A stretch of 64,000 nt of DNA from Weissella muntiaci (GCF_008107635.1 NZ_SDGZ01000004.1:1-64000); one strand, 5' to 3'. Numbered from the stretch's first letter, positions 34,263 through 43,376 are shown. Program-made: numbers and translations. The notes: a model not told the origin generated them from the sequence alone.

Positions 34263-37145
34263 ATGGATGAACTTTTTGATTTAAAGACTGGTATCAATAC
34301 CGCCCTATTAACCGGTGGCGAAGAAGTTTCGCTCTTGCAACCGAGATTAATCACAAATAATGCTGATGATACGGTGCTGAATCATATTCGGTCGGCCTTG
34401 GCTGGAGTAACAGATTTTACGTTTGTAGTAGCGTTTATAACTGAGAGCGGTCTGGTAACTTTAAAAAGTCAGCTAGCGGATTTGGCTACTCAGGGAGTCC
34501 GAGGACGTTTGATTACAGCGAGCTATTTGAATTTTAATCAGCCCAAGGTATTTCGTGAATTATTGAAAATTCCTAATTTGGATGTACGGATTAGTTCGCA
34601 AAGTGCGCTGCACAGTAAAGCGTATATCTTTAATTATAAGGAATATTATTCTGCGATCATTGGGTCGGCAAATCTGACCCAAAATGCTTTGCAACGAAAT
34701 ACGGAATGGAATTTGCAGATCTTTGCGACTAAGCAGGGCAACTTCACGGGGCAATTGCTGACAGAAACGGAGACGTTATGGCTAAACGCCCAACCCTTGA
34801 CAACCGCTTGGATTGATCAGTACGAAAACTATCTTGCTCATCAAGTAGAGCAGGCGCAACAAGATCGGCAACCAGAATTTATTGCATCTGGCACGATCAA
34901 ACCAAATAAAATGCAGGAACGGGCACTTGCTGCACTAGCGCATACACGTGCGTCAGGGGTAACGAGGGGGTTGATTGTTTCAGCAACTGGGACTGGTAAA
35001 ACATATTTAGCGGCACTTGAATTGGCGCAAGTAAATCCCAAACGGGTATTATTTATTGTGCATCGTGAGCAAATCTTATTGAGTGCACGGGACAGTTTTA
35101 AGCGGGTTCTTGGCGGACCGGATAAGGATTATGGCGTGCTTTCAGGGAATTCACGTGATTTAACTGCGAAATATACCTTTGCAACGGTTAATACTTTGTC
35201 AAAAGCGGCTGTCCTTGAGCAATTTGACTCACAAGCATTCGACTATATCATCATTGATGAGGCTCATCGGATAAACCAAAGTGTGGTTGACGATCGAATG
35301 ACCATGTATGAACGCATAATCAAACATTTTAAACCTAAATTTATGTTGGGAATGACGGCGACGCCCGATCGGACAGATGGAAATAATATCTATGAGTATT
35401 TTGATCATAATATTATCTATGAGATTTCTTTGTTGGATGCGCTGGAAGCTGATCTACTAACCCCCTTTCACTATATTGGAGTGACTGATTTTGAGTGGCA
35501 GGGTGAGCAAATCAATGATCGATCACAATTAAAGTATCTGATTGCTGATGAACGAGTTGATTATTTATTAGCGAAGACCGCTTACTATGGATATAGTGGT
35601 CAACAGTTATTTGGATTAATCTTCGTGAGCCGAATTGCGGAGGGCGAAGCCTTGGCGGCCGCTTTGAACAAGCGCCAAATAAGGGCTGAGTTTATTAGTG
35701 GTGCACAATCTATAGCACAGCGTGAAGCGGCAATCGAGCGCTTACGTTCAGGGCAACTTCAATATTTGATTACTGTGGATGTGTTTAATGAAGGGATTGA
35801 TATCGTTGAAATTAATCAAGTTGTAATGATGCGACCAACGACATCAAGAATTGTCTTTCTACAACAGCTCGGACGGGGTTTAAGAAAGGCAGCAAATAAG
35901 GAATATGTGACCGTAATTGACTTTATTGGTAATTATGAAAATAATTATTTAATTCCGCTAGCCTTAGATCCAAAGCATAATGCAAACAAGGAACAGTTAC
36001 TAAATACGGTCATGACACCCGAGATTGTGGGTGTATCGACGATTAACTTTGAAGAAATGGCCCAAAAACAATTACTTGATTCGATTCGGAAAGTTAATCT
36101 GAGTGCAAGTCAACGATTTAAGGTGATTTATCAAAATGTGGCAAATCGAACTGGACATGCTTTGCCAATGCTAACAGATTTCGTACACTTTAGTGATTTA
36201 ACAATTGATGATATTGTCGAGAAATATACAACAGTTTTGCAAATGCAAGCTAAGTTTACTAACCATGAGATGATCCCGACGATTACCGCACTCGAAAATA
36301 ATTGGTTGATTTTCTTTAATAAAGAGATTGCAAATTCTAAGCGAATCTTAGAGACTGCGACGATGCAGTTGTTACTGACACAGGGCCAAGTAACGGATCA
36401 AGAGCTGGAAACATTCTTTACAACGAATGGATTTTTCTTTGATGATGAGTCTCTGGACAGTGTAGCAAGTGTTTTGACTTATGAGTATTTTCTGACAACA
36501 ACCGCCAGAAAGTTTGGTGAAACGGCGCCAGTTATTCGCCGAGGGACTCGATGGCGGCTAAGTCCAGCTTTTACTGAAGCACTACAGAATCTAGTGTTTA
36601 AGCAATATATTGATGATACAGTGATGGCAGGTTGGGATTACTTGACAGCGACTTTTGATAATCAAGTTCGTTTTGAACTTAATGCTAAGTATTATCGACG
36701 AGACATTATTAAAGGTTTAGGTTGGGCGAAAGAACAAACCGGGTTAGTTGTAGGTGGCTATGTTCGGCGGTCAGACAGTCGCTTTTTACCAGTTTTTATT
36801 ACTATTGATAAAACGGAACAAGTCAATTCAGTTGACTATAAAAATGAGTTTGTCAGTGATCGTGTAGTTACTTTTTATTCTAAGACAAATCGAACATTGG
36901 CAAGTCCACTGGAGGCAACTTTGGCGGCTACGGATGAATTTGGTCGTATTCAGGTTTACATTCGACAGAACAACGAAGTTACACAAGACGGTAGATCTTT
37001 TTATTATTTAGGATCGGCTAAGGTAATTAAGACGGCTGAAATGACGATGTTAGATCAAGATGGACGGGATGTCCCAATGGTGCGATTTGACTTACAGTTA
37101 GAGCATCCGTTGACCTTTAGTATGGCCGGGATTTTGTTGAATTGA
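34263..37145 (+). CDS. PLD-nuclease / SF2 helicase / DUF3427-type fusion protein
   Basis: The 960-residue protein combines an N-terminal phospholipase-D-like nuclease domain (HKD motif: H117, K119, then GSAN at 134-137) with a superfamily 2 helicase. The helicase has Walker A SATGTGKT at 240-247, DEAH at 332-335, the QLGRGLRK motif VI near 540, and a long C-terminal region of about 370 residues matching the position of DUF3427. The start is ATG 34263 after GGGGCGGTG; the longer frame from 34188 adds 25 unlikely residues. Proteins with this architecture occur singly in Firmicutes and are suspected to act in DNA defence or repair. It has its own terminator and no methylase or toxin beside it, so it works alone or in trans. 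Confidence 0.85.
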   Translation: MDELFDLKTGINTALLTGGEEVSLLQPRLITNNADDTVLNHIRSALAGVTDFTFVVAFITESGLVTLKSQLADLATQGVRGRLITASYLNFNQPKVFRELLKIPNLDVRISSQSALHSKAYIFNYKEYYSAIIGSANLTQNALQRNTEWNLQIFATKQGNFTGQLLTETETLWLNAQPLTTAWIDQYENYLAHQVEQAQQDRQPEFIASGTIKPNKMQERALAALAHTRASGVTRGLIVSATGTGKTYLAALELAQVNPKRVLFIVHREQILLSARDSFKRVLGGPDKDYGVLSGNSRDLTAKYTFATVNTLSKAAVLEQFDSQAFDYIIIDEAHRINQSVVDDRMTMYERIIKHFKPKFMLGMTATPDRTDGNNIYEYFDHNIIYEISLLDALEADLLTPFHYIGVTDFEWQGEQINDRSQLKYLIADERVDYLLAKTAYYGYSGQQLFGLIFVSRIAEGEALAAALNKRQIRAEFISGAQSIAQREAAIERLRSGQLQYLITVDVFNEGIDIVEINQVVMMRPTTSRIVFLQQLGRGLRKAANKEYVTVIDFIGNYENNYLIPLALDPKHNANKEQLLNTVMTPEIVGVSTINFEEMAQKQLLDSIRKVNLSASQRFKVIYQNVANRTGHALPMLTDFVHFSDLTIDDIVEKYTTVLQMQAKFTNHEMIPTITALENNWLIFFNKEIANSKRILETATMQLLLTQGQVTDQELETFFTTNGFFFDDESLDSVASVLTYEYFLTTTARKFGETAPVIRRGTRWRLSPAFTEALQNLVFKQYIDDTVMAGWDYLTATFDNQVRFELNAKYYRRDIIKGLGWAKEQTGLVVGGYVRRSDSRFLPVFITIDKTEQVNSVDYKNEFVSDRVVTFYSKTNRTLASPLEATLAATDEFGRIQVYIRQNNEVTQDGRSFYYLGSAKVIKTAEMTMLDQDGRDVPMVRFDLQLEHPLTFSMAGILLN

Positions 37146-37246
37146 TTTTGATAATTCACTTAGTTAATGTATACTAATTGTTAGTTAAAATAGATGTAAT
37201 TGATGTTGAAGAGCTTGATTTGAAGTTAAAAAGAGAACTTTGGATG

Positions 37247-37278
37247 GGCTGGGGCAATTTCATTGTCCCAGCCTTTTT
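37247..37278 (+). terminator. Terminator of the PLD-helicase gene
   Basis: A 12-bp stem (GGCTGGGGCAAT at 37247-37258 with ATTGTCCCAGCC at 37262-37273, one G-T pair) precedes five Ts. It lies about 100 bases after the stop codon. Confidence 0.9.
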
Positions 37279-37290
37279 GATGGGATGACA

Positions 37291-37334
37291 AAAAAGCCAA
37301 TCCGCCTACCTAAATGAAAGGAACGGACTGGCTT
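37291..37334 (-). terminator. Terminator of the deoxynucleoside kinase gene
   Basis: Read on the minus strand, AAGCCAGTCCG pairs with CGGATTGGCTT (one G-U pair) and ends in a run of Ts, 12 bases beyond the kinase stop. Confidence 0.8.
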
Positions 37335-37345
37335 GTAGGGGCATT

Positions 37346-38008
37346 TTAAATATCGACACCAACAAAATGGGCCATTTGGGAAATATCATTGTATAACTTG
37401 ACGCGATCCTCGTGTGTGTCAACGCTGAAATCAACTAACTTGATCTTAGGAGTTCGTTGATATTCGGCAAACCATTCTTGGTAGCGGTCATAGATATCAC
37501 GGTAATATTGTTTTAGCTCGGGATTACCATCAAACTGCTCGAAATCACGACCGCGGGCTTTAATTTGTGCAAGTGTACGTTCGAATGGTGGATCCAAAAA
37601 GATTAATAGATCCTGCTTTGTTTGATCTTGGGAACTTAATAAATCAAGTAATTGAATATTCACATTTGCGTTTTCCAGATAGACATCGTATTCTTCTTTT
37701 TCAAGTAAATGATTATCAAAAAGTTGACGGGCAAAAATTGAAGCATCTTCATAGATGCTGCGATCTGAGATAACATGTTTCGCGGTATTTGACTCAATCG
37801 CATAGGCTGAGATCAGATCTTTGGTGCGTCGTTGTAGGAAATACATTTGCAGAAGTAAACCATATTTCTTTTGATCTTGATAATAGAGCGGCAGAATCGG
37901 GTTGTCGCCGACGGATTCGTGGACGACCGGTGAGCCCAGAATGCTGCCTAAATAATCGGAAACAGTTGTTTTACCAGCACCAATTGGTGCTGCTAGTAAG
38001 ATAGCCAT
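37346..38008 (-). CDS. Deoxynucleoside kinase (dAK/dGK family)
   Basis: These kinases phosphorylate deoxyadenosine, deoxyguanosine or deoxycytidine for nucleotide salvage. The 220-residue protein has the P-loop APIGAGKTT (about 7-15), the DRSIYED motif (family D/ERS) near residue 87, and the lid arginines in IKARGRDFEQ. The start is ATG 38008 after GGAGG; a longer frame of 270 residues runs across the intergenic region and its extra N-terminus looks non-coding. Lactobacilli often have two such genes in tandem, but only one is seen here. Confidence 0.9.
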   Translation of the reverse strand: MAILLAAPIGAGKTTVSDYLGSILGSPVVHESVGDNPILPLYYQDQKKYGLLLQMYFLQRRTKDLISAYAIESNTAKHVISDRSIYEDASIFARQLFDNHLLEKEEYDVYLENANVNIQLLDLLSSQDQTKQDLLIFLDPPFERTLAQIKARGRDFEQFDGNPELKQYYRDIYDRYQEWFAEYQRTPKIKLVDFSVDTHEDRVKLYNDISQMAHFVGVDI

Positions 38009-38160
38009 GAGATCCTCCAAAGATACGATGTTTAAAAATGCTGAACGATTACAAAAATAGTCTGTGAATCGTACGGAAAAACAGTGATAACTAAATAATT
38101 TTAACATATACGAAGTTGAAAAGACGAAAGAAAAAATGGGTTGATTGGGGAAGTACATTT

Positions 38161-40191
38161 ATGGCATGGTTTATCACCATTTTAATTATTATTCTTGGCG
38201 TGATTACGTCTAATATTTTTGCAGCAAGGGTCCAAAAGATTCCAAAGGCATTTATCACAATTGGCGTTGGTTTCTTGTTGTCCTTGATTCCATTTGTTCG
38301 TGAGCATACGGAGTTGGAATCAGAATTTTTTATGATGTTTATTATTGCACCAATTCTATATTACGACGCACAGCGGATGAATCCGTTTCGGGTTGGTAAG
38401 AATCTGCGGTCAATCATTTATTTGGCTGGTTCATTGGTGATCTTAACGGCGTGCTTGACAACGGTGATTGGGATGCAAGTCTCAATTGAACACTCGGTTC
38501 CATTGGCCTTGTTAATTGCTTCAATAATTACACCAACGGACGCGGTTGCTGCAGCATCAATTACAGAGAACTTTGATGTTCCAACGGGGACACGAAACAT
38601 TCTGGAATATGAGTCACTGTTTAATGATGCAACTGGTTTGGTTTTGATGAGTATTGCACTGACGGGTGTCCAAGCACATCATTTATCCGTTGTAACCGGA
38701 GTTATTGATTTACTTCGTGTAGCTGGTGGTGGAGTGATTGTTGGTGTTGTGGTAGGGTTCTTACTATATATATTAGTTGACTTTGTGACCGCCAAAACCA
38801 GCGATACGACTAGTTCGGCCATTCCAATCATGATTTTAACGCCATTTATTGCTTATGCAACAGCAGAGATGTTCGGCGTATCAGGAATTTTAGCGGTTGT
38901 TGTGGCGGCACTTTTCCAAGTTCGACGCTCAATGCGCTTACGGCTCTCACTCGTGCACGAAAGTTTGATTAGTCGAAGCTTGTGGGAAGTTATGTCGAGC
39001 ATGTTAAATGATATTGTTTTCGTTTTGCTGGGCATGAATGTGTTATACGTAATTGAATTAATGGGTAATTTGTCGAATCGTTTGTTGACGTGGGCGGTTG
39101 CCTTTGCTGTGATTGCGTATCTTGCGATGCTACTAACTCGTGGGCTCTTTGCGTATCATCGACGGGAAGAAACCTGGGCTGAATTAATCGGCCCTAAGCG
39201 AAGCCGTGAGCGCCGCCAGAACGCAATTACATTCTCGTTGGCTGGAGTGCACGGTGCCGTAACTTTAGCGTTGGCATTCAGTATTCCCGCTACGGTTCCA
39301 TACCGGGATGCAATGGTGGTTGCAGCGGCCTTAGTTATTCTACTGAGTTTGATCGTCCCCACATTAGTGCTACCTTTCCTCCTAAAGCAAAAGCAAGTTA
39401 CCATGACTGAAAGTGACTTACAATTGGCGCGACAGGCAATGTTGTCGGTGATGAAGGAGCAGTTACAAGCAAAGGCATTACCTGAGGAAGTCTATTTGGG
39501 GATTGTGCAGTATCTTACTTCACAAGTTCGACCAAATCGTTTTTCATCTGACCAGGCAATTTTCAATCATTTGCTGCGGAAAACAGCACGAATTTCTAGA
39601 AAATATGTGCAGGGTTTGCCGGAAATTGATGATAATGTAAAGCACAACTATCACTTTTTAATTGAGCTCATGTTAGCGGAAGAATTATCCTTTGCGCCTT
39701 GGCGTTCGATGCGGGTAATGATCGAGCGGATGTTGTTAAACTACCGTTCAAAGCAAAGTCGTAATCAAGGTTTGACGTCCGATATGACAGTAGAACAACG
39801 AACCGAAAAACAAGCGGAGAATACGGCCCATTACCAAGAACAATGGCGGATGATTTCGAATAATAATTCAGAACATATGATTGCATGGCTTCGTGAGCAA
39901 CAAACACAAGCAACTGATTTGCAAGTCCGTGAAGCGTGGCATCGAATCCTTAGCATTTACCTTTTCCGACATGCTTCAATGTTGCGAGCCTTAAATCATA
40001 CTCATATCCAAAAAGCGGATGTGATGAAGGCCCTGAATATGGAAATGACCTACGTCCTTCGAAAGCTCTATAGTGGCGATATGGATGAGGCAATTGGTGA
40101 TGAATTGATTCAAGAAATTGCAGAGGCGCAAGTTTGGCAGTCGCAGCAGAATGAATTAGATCCGAAACAGGCAAGTCGGAGAATTTTCTAG
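38161..40191 (+). CDS. Na+/H+ antiporter, CPA1/NhaP type
   Basis: The product is a polytopic exchanger with about twelve hydrophobic segments in residues 1-410 and a cytoplasmic C-terminal region of about 265 residues. Signature blocks include FMMFIIAPILYYDAQRMN and IITPTDAVAAASI followed by LEYESLFNDATGLVL, the ND-type ion-binding region of CPA1 antiporters. A TTG at 38116 gives 691 residues but lacks a ribosome binding site. ATG 38161, after GGGGAAG and immediately before the first hydrophobic segment, gives 676 and is preferred. It is divergent from the kinase gene. Confidence 0.88.
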   Translation: MAWFITILIIILGVITSNIFAARVQKIPKAFITIGVGFLLSLIPFVREHTELESEFFMMFIIAPILYYDAQRMNPFRVGKNLRSIIYLAGSLVILTACLTTVIGMQVSIEHSVPLALLIASIITPTDAVAAASITENFDVPTGTRNILEYESLFNDATGLVLMSIALTGVQAHHLSVVTGVIDLLRVAGGGVIVGVVVGFLLYILVDFVTAKTSDTTSSAIPIMILTPFIAYATAEMFGVSGILAVVVAALFQVRRSMRLRLSLVHESLISRSLWEVMSSMLNDIVFVLLGMNVLYVIELMGNLSNRLLTWAVAFAVIAYLAMLLTRGLFAYHRREETWAELIGPKRSRERRQNAITFSLAGVHGAVTLALAFSIPATVPYRDAMVVAAALVILLSLIVPTLVLPFLLKQKQVTMTESDLQLARQAMLSVMKEQLQAKALPEEVYLGIVQYLTSQVRPNRFSSDQAIFNHLLRKTARISRKYVQGLPEIDDNVKHNYHFLIELMLAEELSFAPWRSMRVMIERMLLNYRSKQSRNQGLTSDMTVEQRTEKQAENTAHYQEQWRMISNNNSEHMIAWLREQQTQATDLQVREAWHRILSIYLFRHASMLRALNHTHIQKADVMKALNMEMTYVLRKLYSGDMDEAIGDELIQEIAEAQVWQSQQNELDPKQASRRIF

Positions 40192-40217
40192 CTTGCATAC
40201 TAAGAGATCGATTCAAG

Positions 40218-40267
40218 ATATTTATGACGTGAATAACCTCATAAATATTTTGGCCGGTCTTTTTTTC
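40218..40267 (+). terminator. Terminator of the antiporter gene
   Basis: ATATTTATGA (40218-40227) and TCATAAATAT (40239-40248) form a perfect 10-bp stem; a T tract follows after a short GC patch, ending near 40267. Confidence 0.65.
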
Positions 40268-40312
40268 TTGGGTATGGTAAAATCAGTCTGATAGACTTGA
40301 TATATATTTCGT

Positions 40313-40325
40313 AGTGTAAAACACT
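40313..40325. promoter_or_regulatory. Small inverted repeat before the RpiR-type gene
   Basis: AGTGT-AAA-ACACT forms a 5-3-5 palindrome 22 bases before the start codon and could be an autoregulatory operator. This is positional inference only. Confidence 0.35.
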
Positions 40326-40346
40326 GAAAGTGACCTGGGAATTGTT

Positions 40347-41117
40347 ATGGGAGTTTTAATTGAAAATTTCGAGACTCATATTAAGAACTTAACAGATAGC
40401 GAACGAGCAGTCTTTTTTGCTTTGGACAATCAGCCAGAAGTGACGACAAACTTGAATTTAACTCAACTGGCAGAACAGTTGAATTCATCTAATTCGACAT
40501 TAATTCGACTTGCTCAAAAGTTAGGATTTAGTGGTTTTAGTGAATTCAAAGGAGAGGTAAAACGCTTAATCAATTTGACGAGCTATGATAGTCAGACTGA
40601 CCTATTAGGCCAATATCAATGTTTCTTTAATGATGTAATGCCAAACATCAAGTCAGATAAATTGGACTACTTTGTTAGTGAGATTCACCATGCTAAGAAT
40701 ATCTTCATCATTGGCGTTGGATTAACGAAGCCACTGGCGGAATATATGTCAAAACATTTGTATCAATTAGACCGGGCATCAATTTATGTGTATGAAAATC
40801 ACATGTTGGACTTGTTGCCAAATCTGCTGTCCTCGAAAGATGTAGTTATATTTCTTTCTGAATCAGGGGAAACGGAAAGCATTATTAACGCTGCCAGAAA
40901 GTCATCTGAAACAGGCGCGACAATCTTATCGATCACCAACTCTCAACGAAACAGACTTAATCAGCTTGCCAAGGTCGGTATTACGGCAAAGATGACTGCA
41001 AATAGTTATCATAACTATGATATTACAAGTCGTGTTTTCTTAATGGCGATTTCGGATATGGTTCTTGAGTTGTATATGACCAAATACTTAAGACGTGTGG
41101 GAGCAAGTGTGCAATAA
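40347..41117 (+). CDS. RpiR/MurR-family transcriptional regulator
   Basis: The 256-residue protein has an N-terminal HTH_6 domain (about 1-75, NLTQLAEQLNSSNSTLIRLAQKLGFSGFSEFK) and a C-terminal SIS sugar-phosphate-binding domain (about 105-245, IFIIGVGLTKPLAEYMSKHL and FLSESGETESIINAA). Members sense phosphosugars and control carbohydrate genes. The glycerate kinase gene starts 160 bases downstream in the same direction and is the likely target. Confidence 0.92.
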   Translation: MGVLIENFETHIKNLTDSERAVFFALDNQPEVTTNLNLTQLAEQLNSSNSTLIRLAQKLGFSGFSEFKGEVKRLINLTSYDSQTDLLGQYQCFFNDVMPNIKSDKLDYFVSEIHHAKNIFIIGVGLTKPLAEYMSKHLYQLDRASIYVYENHMLDLLPNLLSSKDVVIFLSESGETESIINAARKSSETGATILSITNSQRNRLNQLAKVGITAKMTANSYHNYDITSRVFLMAISDMVLELYMTKYLRRVGASVQ

Positions 41118-41277
41118 GTCCTTTGTCTAGGATTTTGGAATTTTTGAGTTGAAAGAGCAGAATAAGATATATACTAATCAGGTTTTTAGATTAAGATGAT
41201 TAAGTTAGTGGGAATCGGACATGCTTGTTGAAAAGCTAAACTGATTGAAAGGTTTAAAATTATTAGGTGAGATGGTC

Positions 41278-42390
41278 ATGAAATTTGTTGTAGCAATTGA
41301 CTCATTCAAGGGTTCTGCAAGCTCGGCCGAGCTAAACCTTGCAGTGAAAAAAGGGATTCAAGAAGTGATGCCAGAAGCGAATGTAGACATGGTTGCGATT
41401 GCCGATGGCGGTGAGGGAACAATTTCGGCCTTACAAGCTAGCTTAGGTGGACAGTTGGTGTCAGTAACGACACTTGATCTACTTGGCCGAACTATCGAGG
41501 CAACGTATTTACTAGCTGGTGAGATAGCAATTATCGAGGTCGCTAATGTTGTGGGTATCGATAAGGTAGCGCCAAGTCCTTCGACAATCAGTACAGCATC
41601 GACGATTGGTTTAGCAAAATTGATGTTGGATGCAAAGACCCGCGGCGTCAGTGAGATCATCTTAAGCCTTGGGGGAAGTGGAACGAGCGATGGCGGGTTA
41701 GGTTTATTGGTCGGATTAGGGGCGGAAGTTACGAATGATCCGCAGGAGCTCAGCACGAATCGGTTGATGGGCTTTAAAAATATTGATTTGAGTAAGATGG
41801 CTAGTTTTTCAGGAATTAAAATCTCGGCCTTGGCAGATGTAACGAATGTTTATGCTGGCGCATCAGGTTTTGCAGAATTCTTTGGACGACAAAAGGGTGG
41901 CGATGATGCACTTTTAGCGAAGCAGAATCACCTTTCTCAAGAAGTAGTGCGTATTATTCGCGATAAATATAAAATTGATTTGCAGGCTATCGAGGGTACC
42001 GGAGCTGCTGGTGGAATAGGTGGAGCTGTTGCAATTTTAGGTGGTCAAATTGAGCCGGGATTCCAGAAAATTGCGCAATTGATTAAGCTCGATGAACGGC
42101 TTAATGGAAGTGAATTGATTATTACAGGCGAGGGACGGATGGATTTTCAAACGGCAAATGGTAAAGTCCCTTATGGAATGGCAAAACGTGCAGAGAGCAA
42201 GCGATTACCAATTATCGCATTTTGTGGTGCACTAGGTGACGATCTTGGTATGATGAATGAAGTTCTCTTGGCAATTTATTCCATCCAACGAGAAGTTGTG
42301 CCACTTGATCAGGCGATGGATAAGCAATATACATTGGCAAACATGCAGAGCCTGGCGGCCAATGTTTTCAAAACACGGTTTAAAAATTAA
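41278..42390 (+). CDS. Glycerate kinase (GarK/GlxK family)
   Basis: This enzyme phosphorylates D-glycerate, in this family usually to 2-phosphoglycerate, feeding lower glycolysis. The 370-residue protein starts MKFVVAIDSFKGSASSAE and contains ADGGEGTISAL, the glycine-rich LGGSGTSDGGLGLL and ELIITGEGRMDFQTANGK. The start is ATG 41278, eight bases after TAGGTG; ATG 41272 and TTG 41245 are less well placed. An RpiR regulator lies upstream. The enzyme may consume glycerate released from glycosyl-glycerates by the 12-18 kb cluster, which is inference. Confidence 0.93.
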   Translation: MKFVVAIDSFKGSASSAELNLAVKKGIQEVMPEANVDMVAIADGGEGTISALQASLGGQLVSVTTLDLLGRTIEATYLLAGEIAIIEVANVVGIDKVAPSPSTISTASTIGLAKLMLDAKTRGVSEIILSLGGSGTSDGGLGLLVGLGAEVTNDPQELSTNRLMGFKNIDLSKMASFSGIKISALADVTNVYAGASGFAEFFGRQKGGDDALLAKQNHLSQEVVRIIRDKYKIDLQAIEGTGAAGGIGGAVAILGGQIEPGFQKIAQLIKLDERLNGSELIITGEGRMDFQTANGKVPYGMAKRAESKRLPIIAFCGALGDDLGMMNEVLLAIYSIQREVVPLDQAMDKQYTLANMQSLAANVFKTRFKN

Positions 42391-42487
42391 AGATTGGTTT
42401 GGATTGGTGTCGATGTTGGCAATTTATTTGCTAGTTAATTGGCATCAATTTTTAGATTACCCAACAAAAGGAACTGCTAAAAAGTAA
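42362..42487 (+). CDS. Possible small single-span membrane peptide (41 residues)
   Basis: An ATG at 42362 inside the end of the glycerate kinase gene opens a 41-codon frame that continues 97 bases past the kinase stop. Residues about 12-26 (WFGLVSMLAIYLLV) are hydrophobic, and both ends are positively charged. The only upstream ribosome binding site is a weak GGCGG. It could be a translationally coupled small protein or a chance frame. Confidence 0.3.
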   Translation: MFSKHGLKIKDWFGLVSMLAIYLLVNWHQFLDYPTKGTAKK

Positions 42488-42517
42488 GCGAAATATTGTA
42501 ACATATGCTCAAATTGG

Positions 42518-42634
42518 TGGTATAGTAATTAACAGAGGAAGTCCGATTTCAGCATGGACGACCTTTAGAGGAGGCATCGATAGTCAAAATTAAGCGGATC
42601 GATTCAGTGACAATTAGTTATGGGGGTGCATAGA
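42518..42634 (+). promoter_or_regulatory. Promoter and untranslated leader of msrB
   Basis: TGGTATAGT at 42518-42526 is an extended -10 box. The leader of about 100 bases holds a very strong GAGGAGG at about 42570 with no ATG, GTG or TTG at the right distance, so it may be a relict start or a regulatory element. The msrB ribosome binding site is the separate GGGGGTG. Confidence 0.45.
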
Positions 42635-43075
42635 ATGTACAAAAAGGAATCTGATGCAGAGTTACGTGAGAAATTGACACCTGAGCAATATGCTGTGACC
42701 CAGCATAATGCGACGGAGCCGGCATTTAATAATCAATATGACGATCTTTATGATCAAGGGATTTACGTGGATGTTGTCAGCGGACAGCCACTATTTAGTT
42801 CACAGGACAAATATGATGCAGGTTGTGGTTGGCCATCTTTCACTAAACCATTAGATGAAACTGATATTCAAAATAAGCAGGATCTTTCGGTTGGAATGGT
42901 GCGAACAGAGGTTCGATCGACAGATGCAGATTCGCATCTGGGACATGTATTTAATGATGGTCCACAAGTGACAGGTGGTTTACGATACTGCATTAACTCA
43001 GCGGCACTAAAGTTCGTTCCAAAAGACGAGCTTGAGAAAGCGGGATATGGAAAATATCGAGCACTGTTTGATTAA
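42635..43075 (+). CDS. msrB: Peptide-methionine (R)-S-oxide reductase MsrB
   Basis: MsrB repairs methionine-R-sulfoxide in proteins. The 146-residue protein has CGWPSF (about 65-70), [18 protein letters not shown] and the catalytic Cys in [11 protein letters not shown]. The zinc CxxC pairs of some MsrB proteins are absent, as in Bacillus MsrB. The start is ATG 42635 after GGGGGTG; the ATG 15 bases earlier lies before this ribosome binding site. It stands alone with its own terminator. Confidence 0.95.
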   Translation: MYKKESDAELREKLTPEQYAVTQHNATEPAFNNQYDDLYDQGIYVDVVSGQPLFSSQDKYDAGCGWPSFTKPLDETDIQNKQDLSVGMVRTEVRSTDADSHLGHVFNDGPQVTGGLRYCINSAALKFVPKDELEKAGYGKYRALFD

Positions 43076-43113
43076 CCAAGGCAGACCGCTTTAATAAACT
43101 AAGATAATAATAT

Positions 43114-43178
43114 GCTCCTAATGTTAGGAATGGTTGATTACAGTTAGTAATTGATCGAATAACATTAGGAGCTTTTTT
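43114..43178 (+). terminator. Terminator of msrB
   Basis: GCTCCTAATGTTA (43114-43126) pairs perfectly with TAACATTAGGAGC (43160-43172), followed by six Ts. The 33-base loop may fold further (GATTAC/GTAATT). Confidence 0.85.
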
Positions 43179-43215
43179 CTTATTTTTAGTTAATAAAAAT
43201 ATGCTGATCATGAAT

Positions 43216-43246
43216 TTGAATAAACTATGAATATGGCCTGTATAAT
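43216..43246 (+). promoter_or_regulatory. Promoter of the cell-surface (csc/WxL) cluster
   Basis: TTGAAT at 43216-43221 and a perfect TATAAT at 43241-43246 are 19 bases apart. The transcript would have a leader of about 240 bases before the first surface-protein gene, with a short peptide frame inside. Apart from that, the stretch 43179-43494 holds no gene. Confidence 0.5.
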
Positions 43247-43343
43247 TCATAAACCATTAGAAAAAGGGTCATAGAATGGTTTTAAGCAAATGTAAGAATT
43301 AGATATAGCAAAAAGGAAGGGCAATTTTGGGGAGGGGTGATTG

Positions 43344-43376
43344 ATGGAATATGTGCCAATTAAAAGTGGTGGTTGA
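43344..43376 (+). CDS. Possible 10-residue leader peptide MEYVPIKSGG
   Basis: A very strong GGGGAGGGG ribosome binding site ends a few bases before an ATG that opens a ten-codon frame ending -SGG. It lies in the long leader of the csc cluster. A regulatory leader peptide is the simplest reading. The di-glycine end recalls short Rgg pheromones, but there is no hydrophobic export segment, so that is unlikely. Confidence 0.35.
   Translation: MEYVPIKSGG

Noticed and set aside
43344-43376. Reading the 10-residue frame as an Rgg short hydrophobic pheromone
   Set aside because: The -GG end is suggestive, but there is no hydrophobic export segment, and the Rgg-like gene is 32 kb away.
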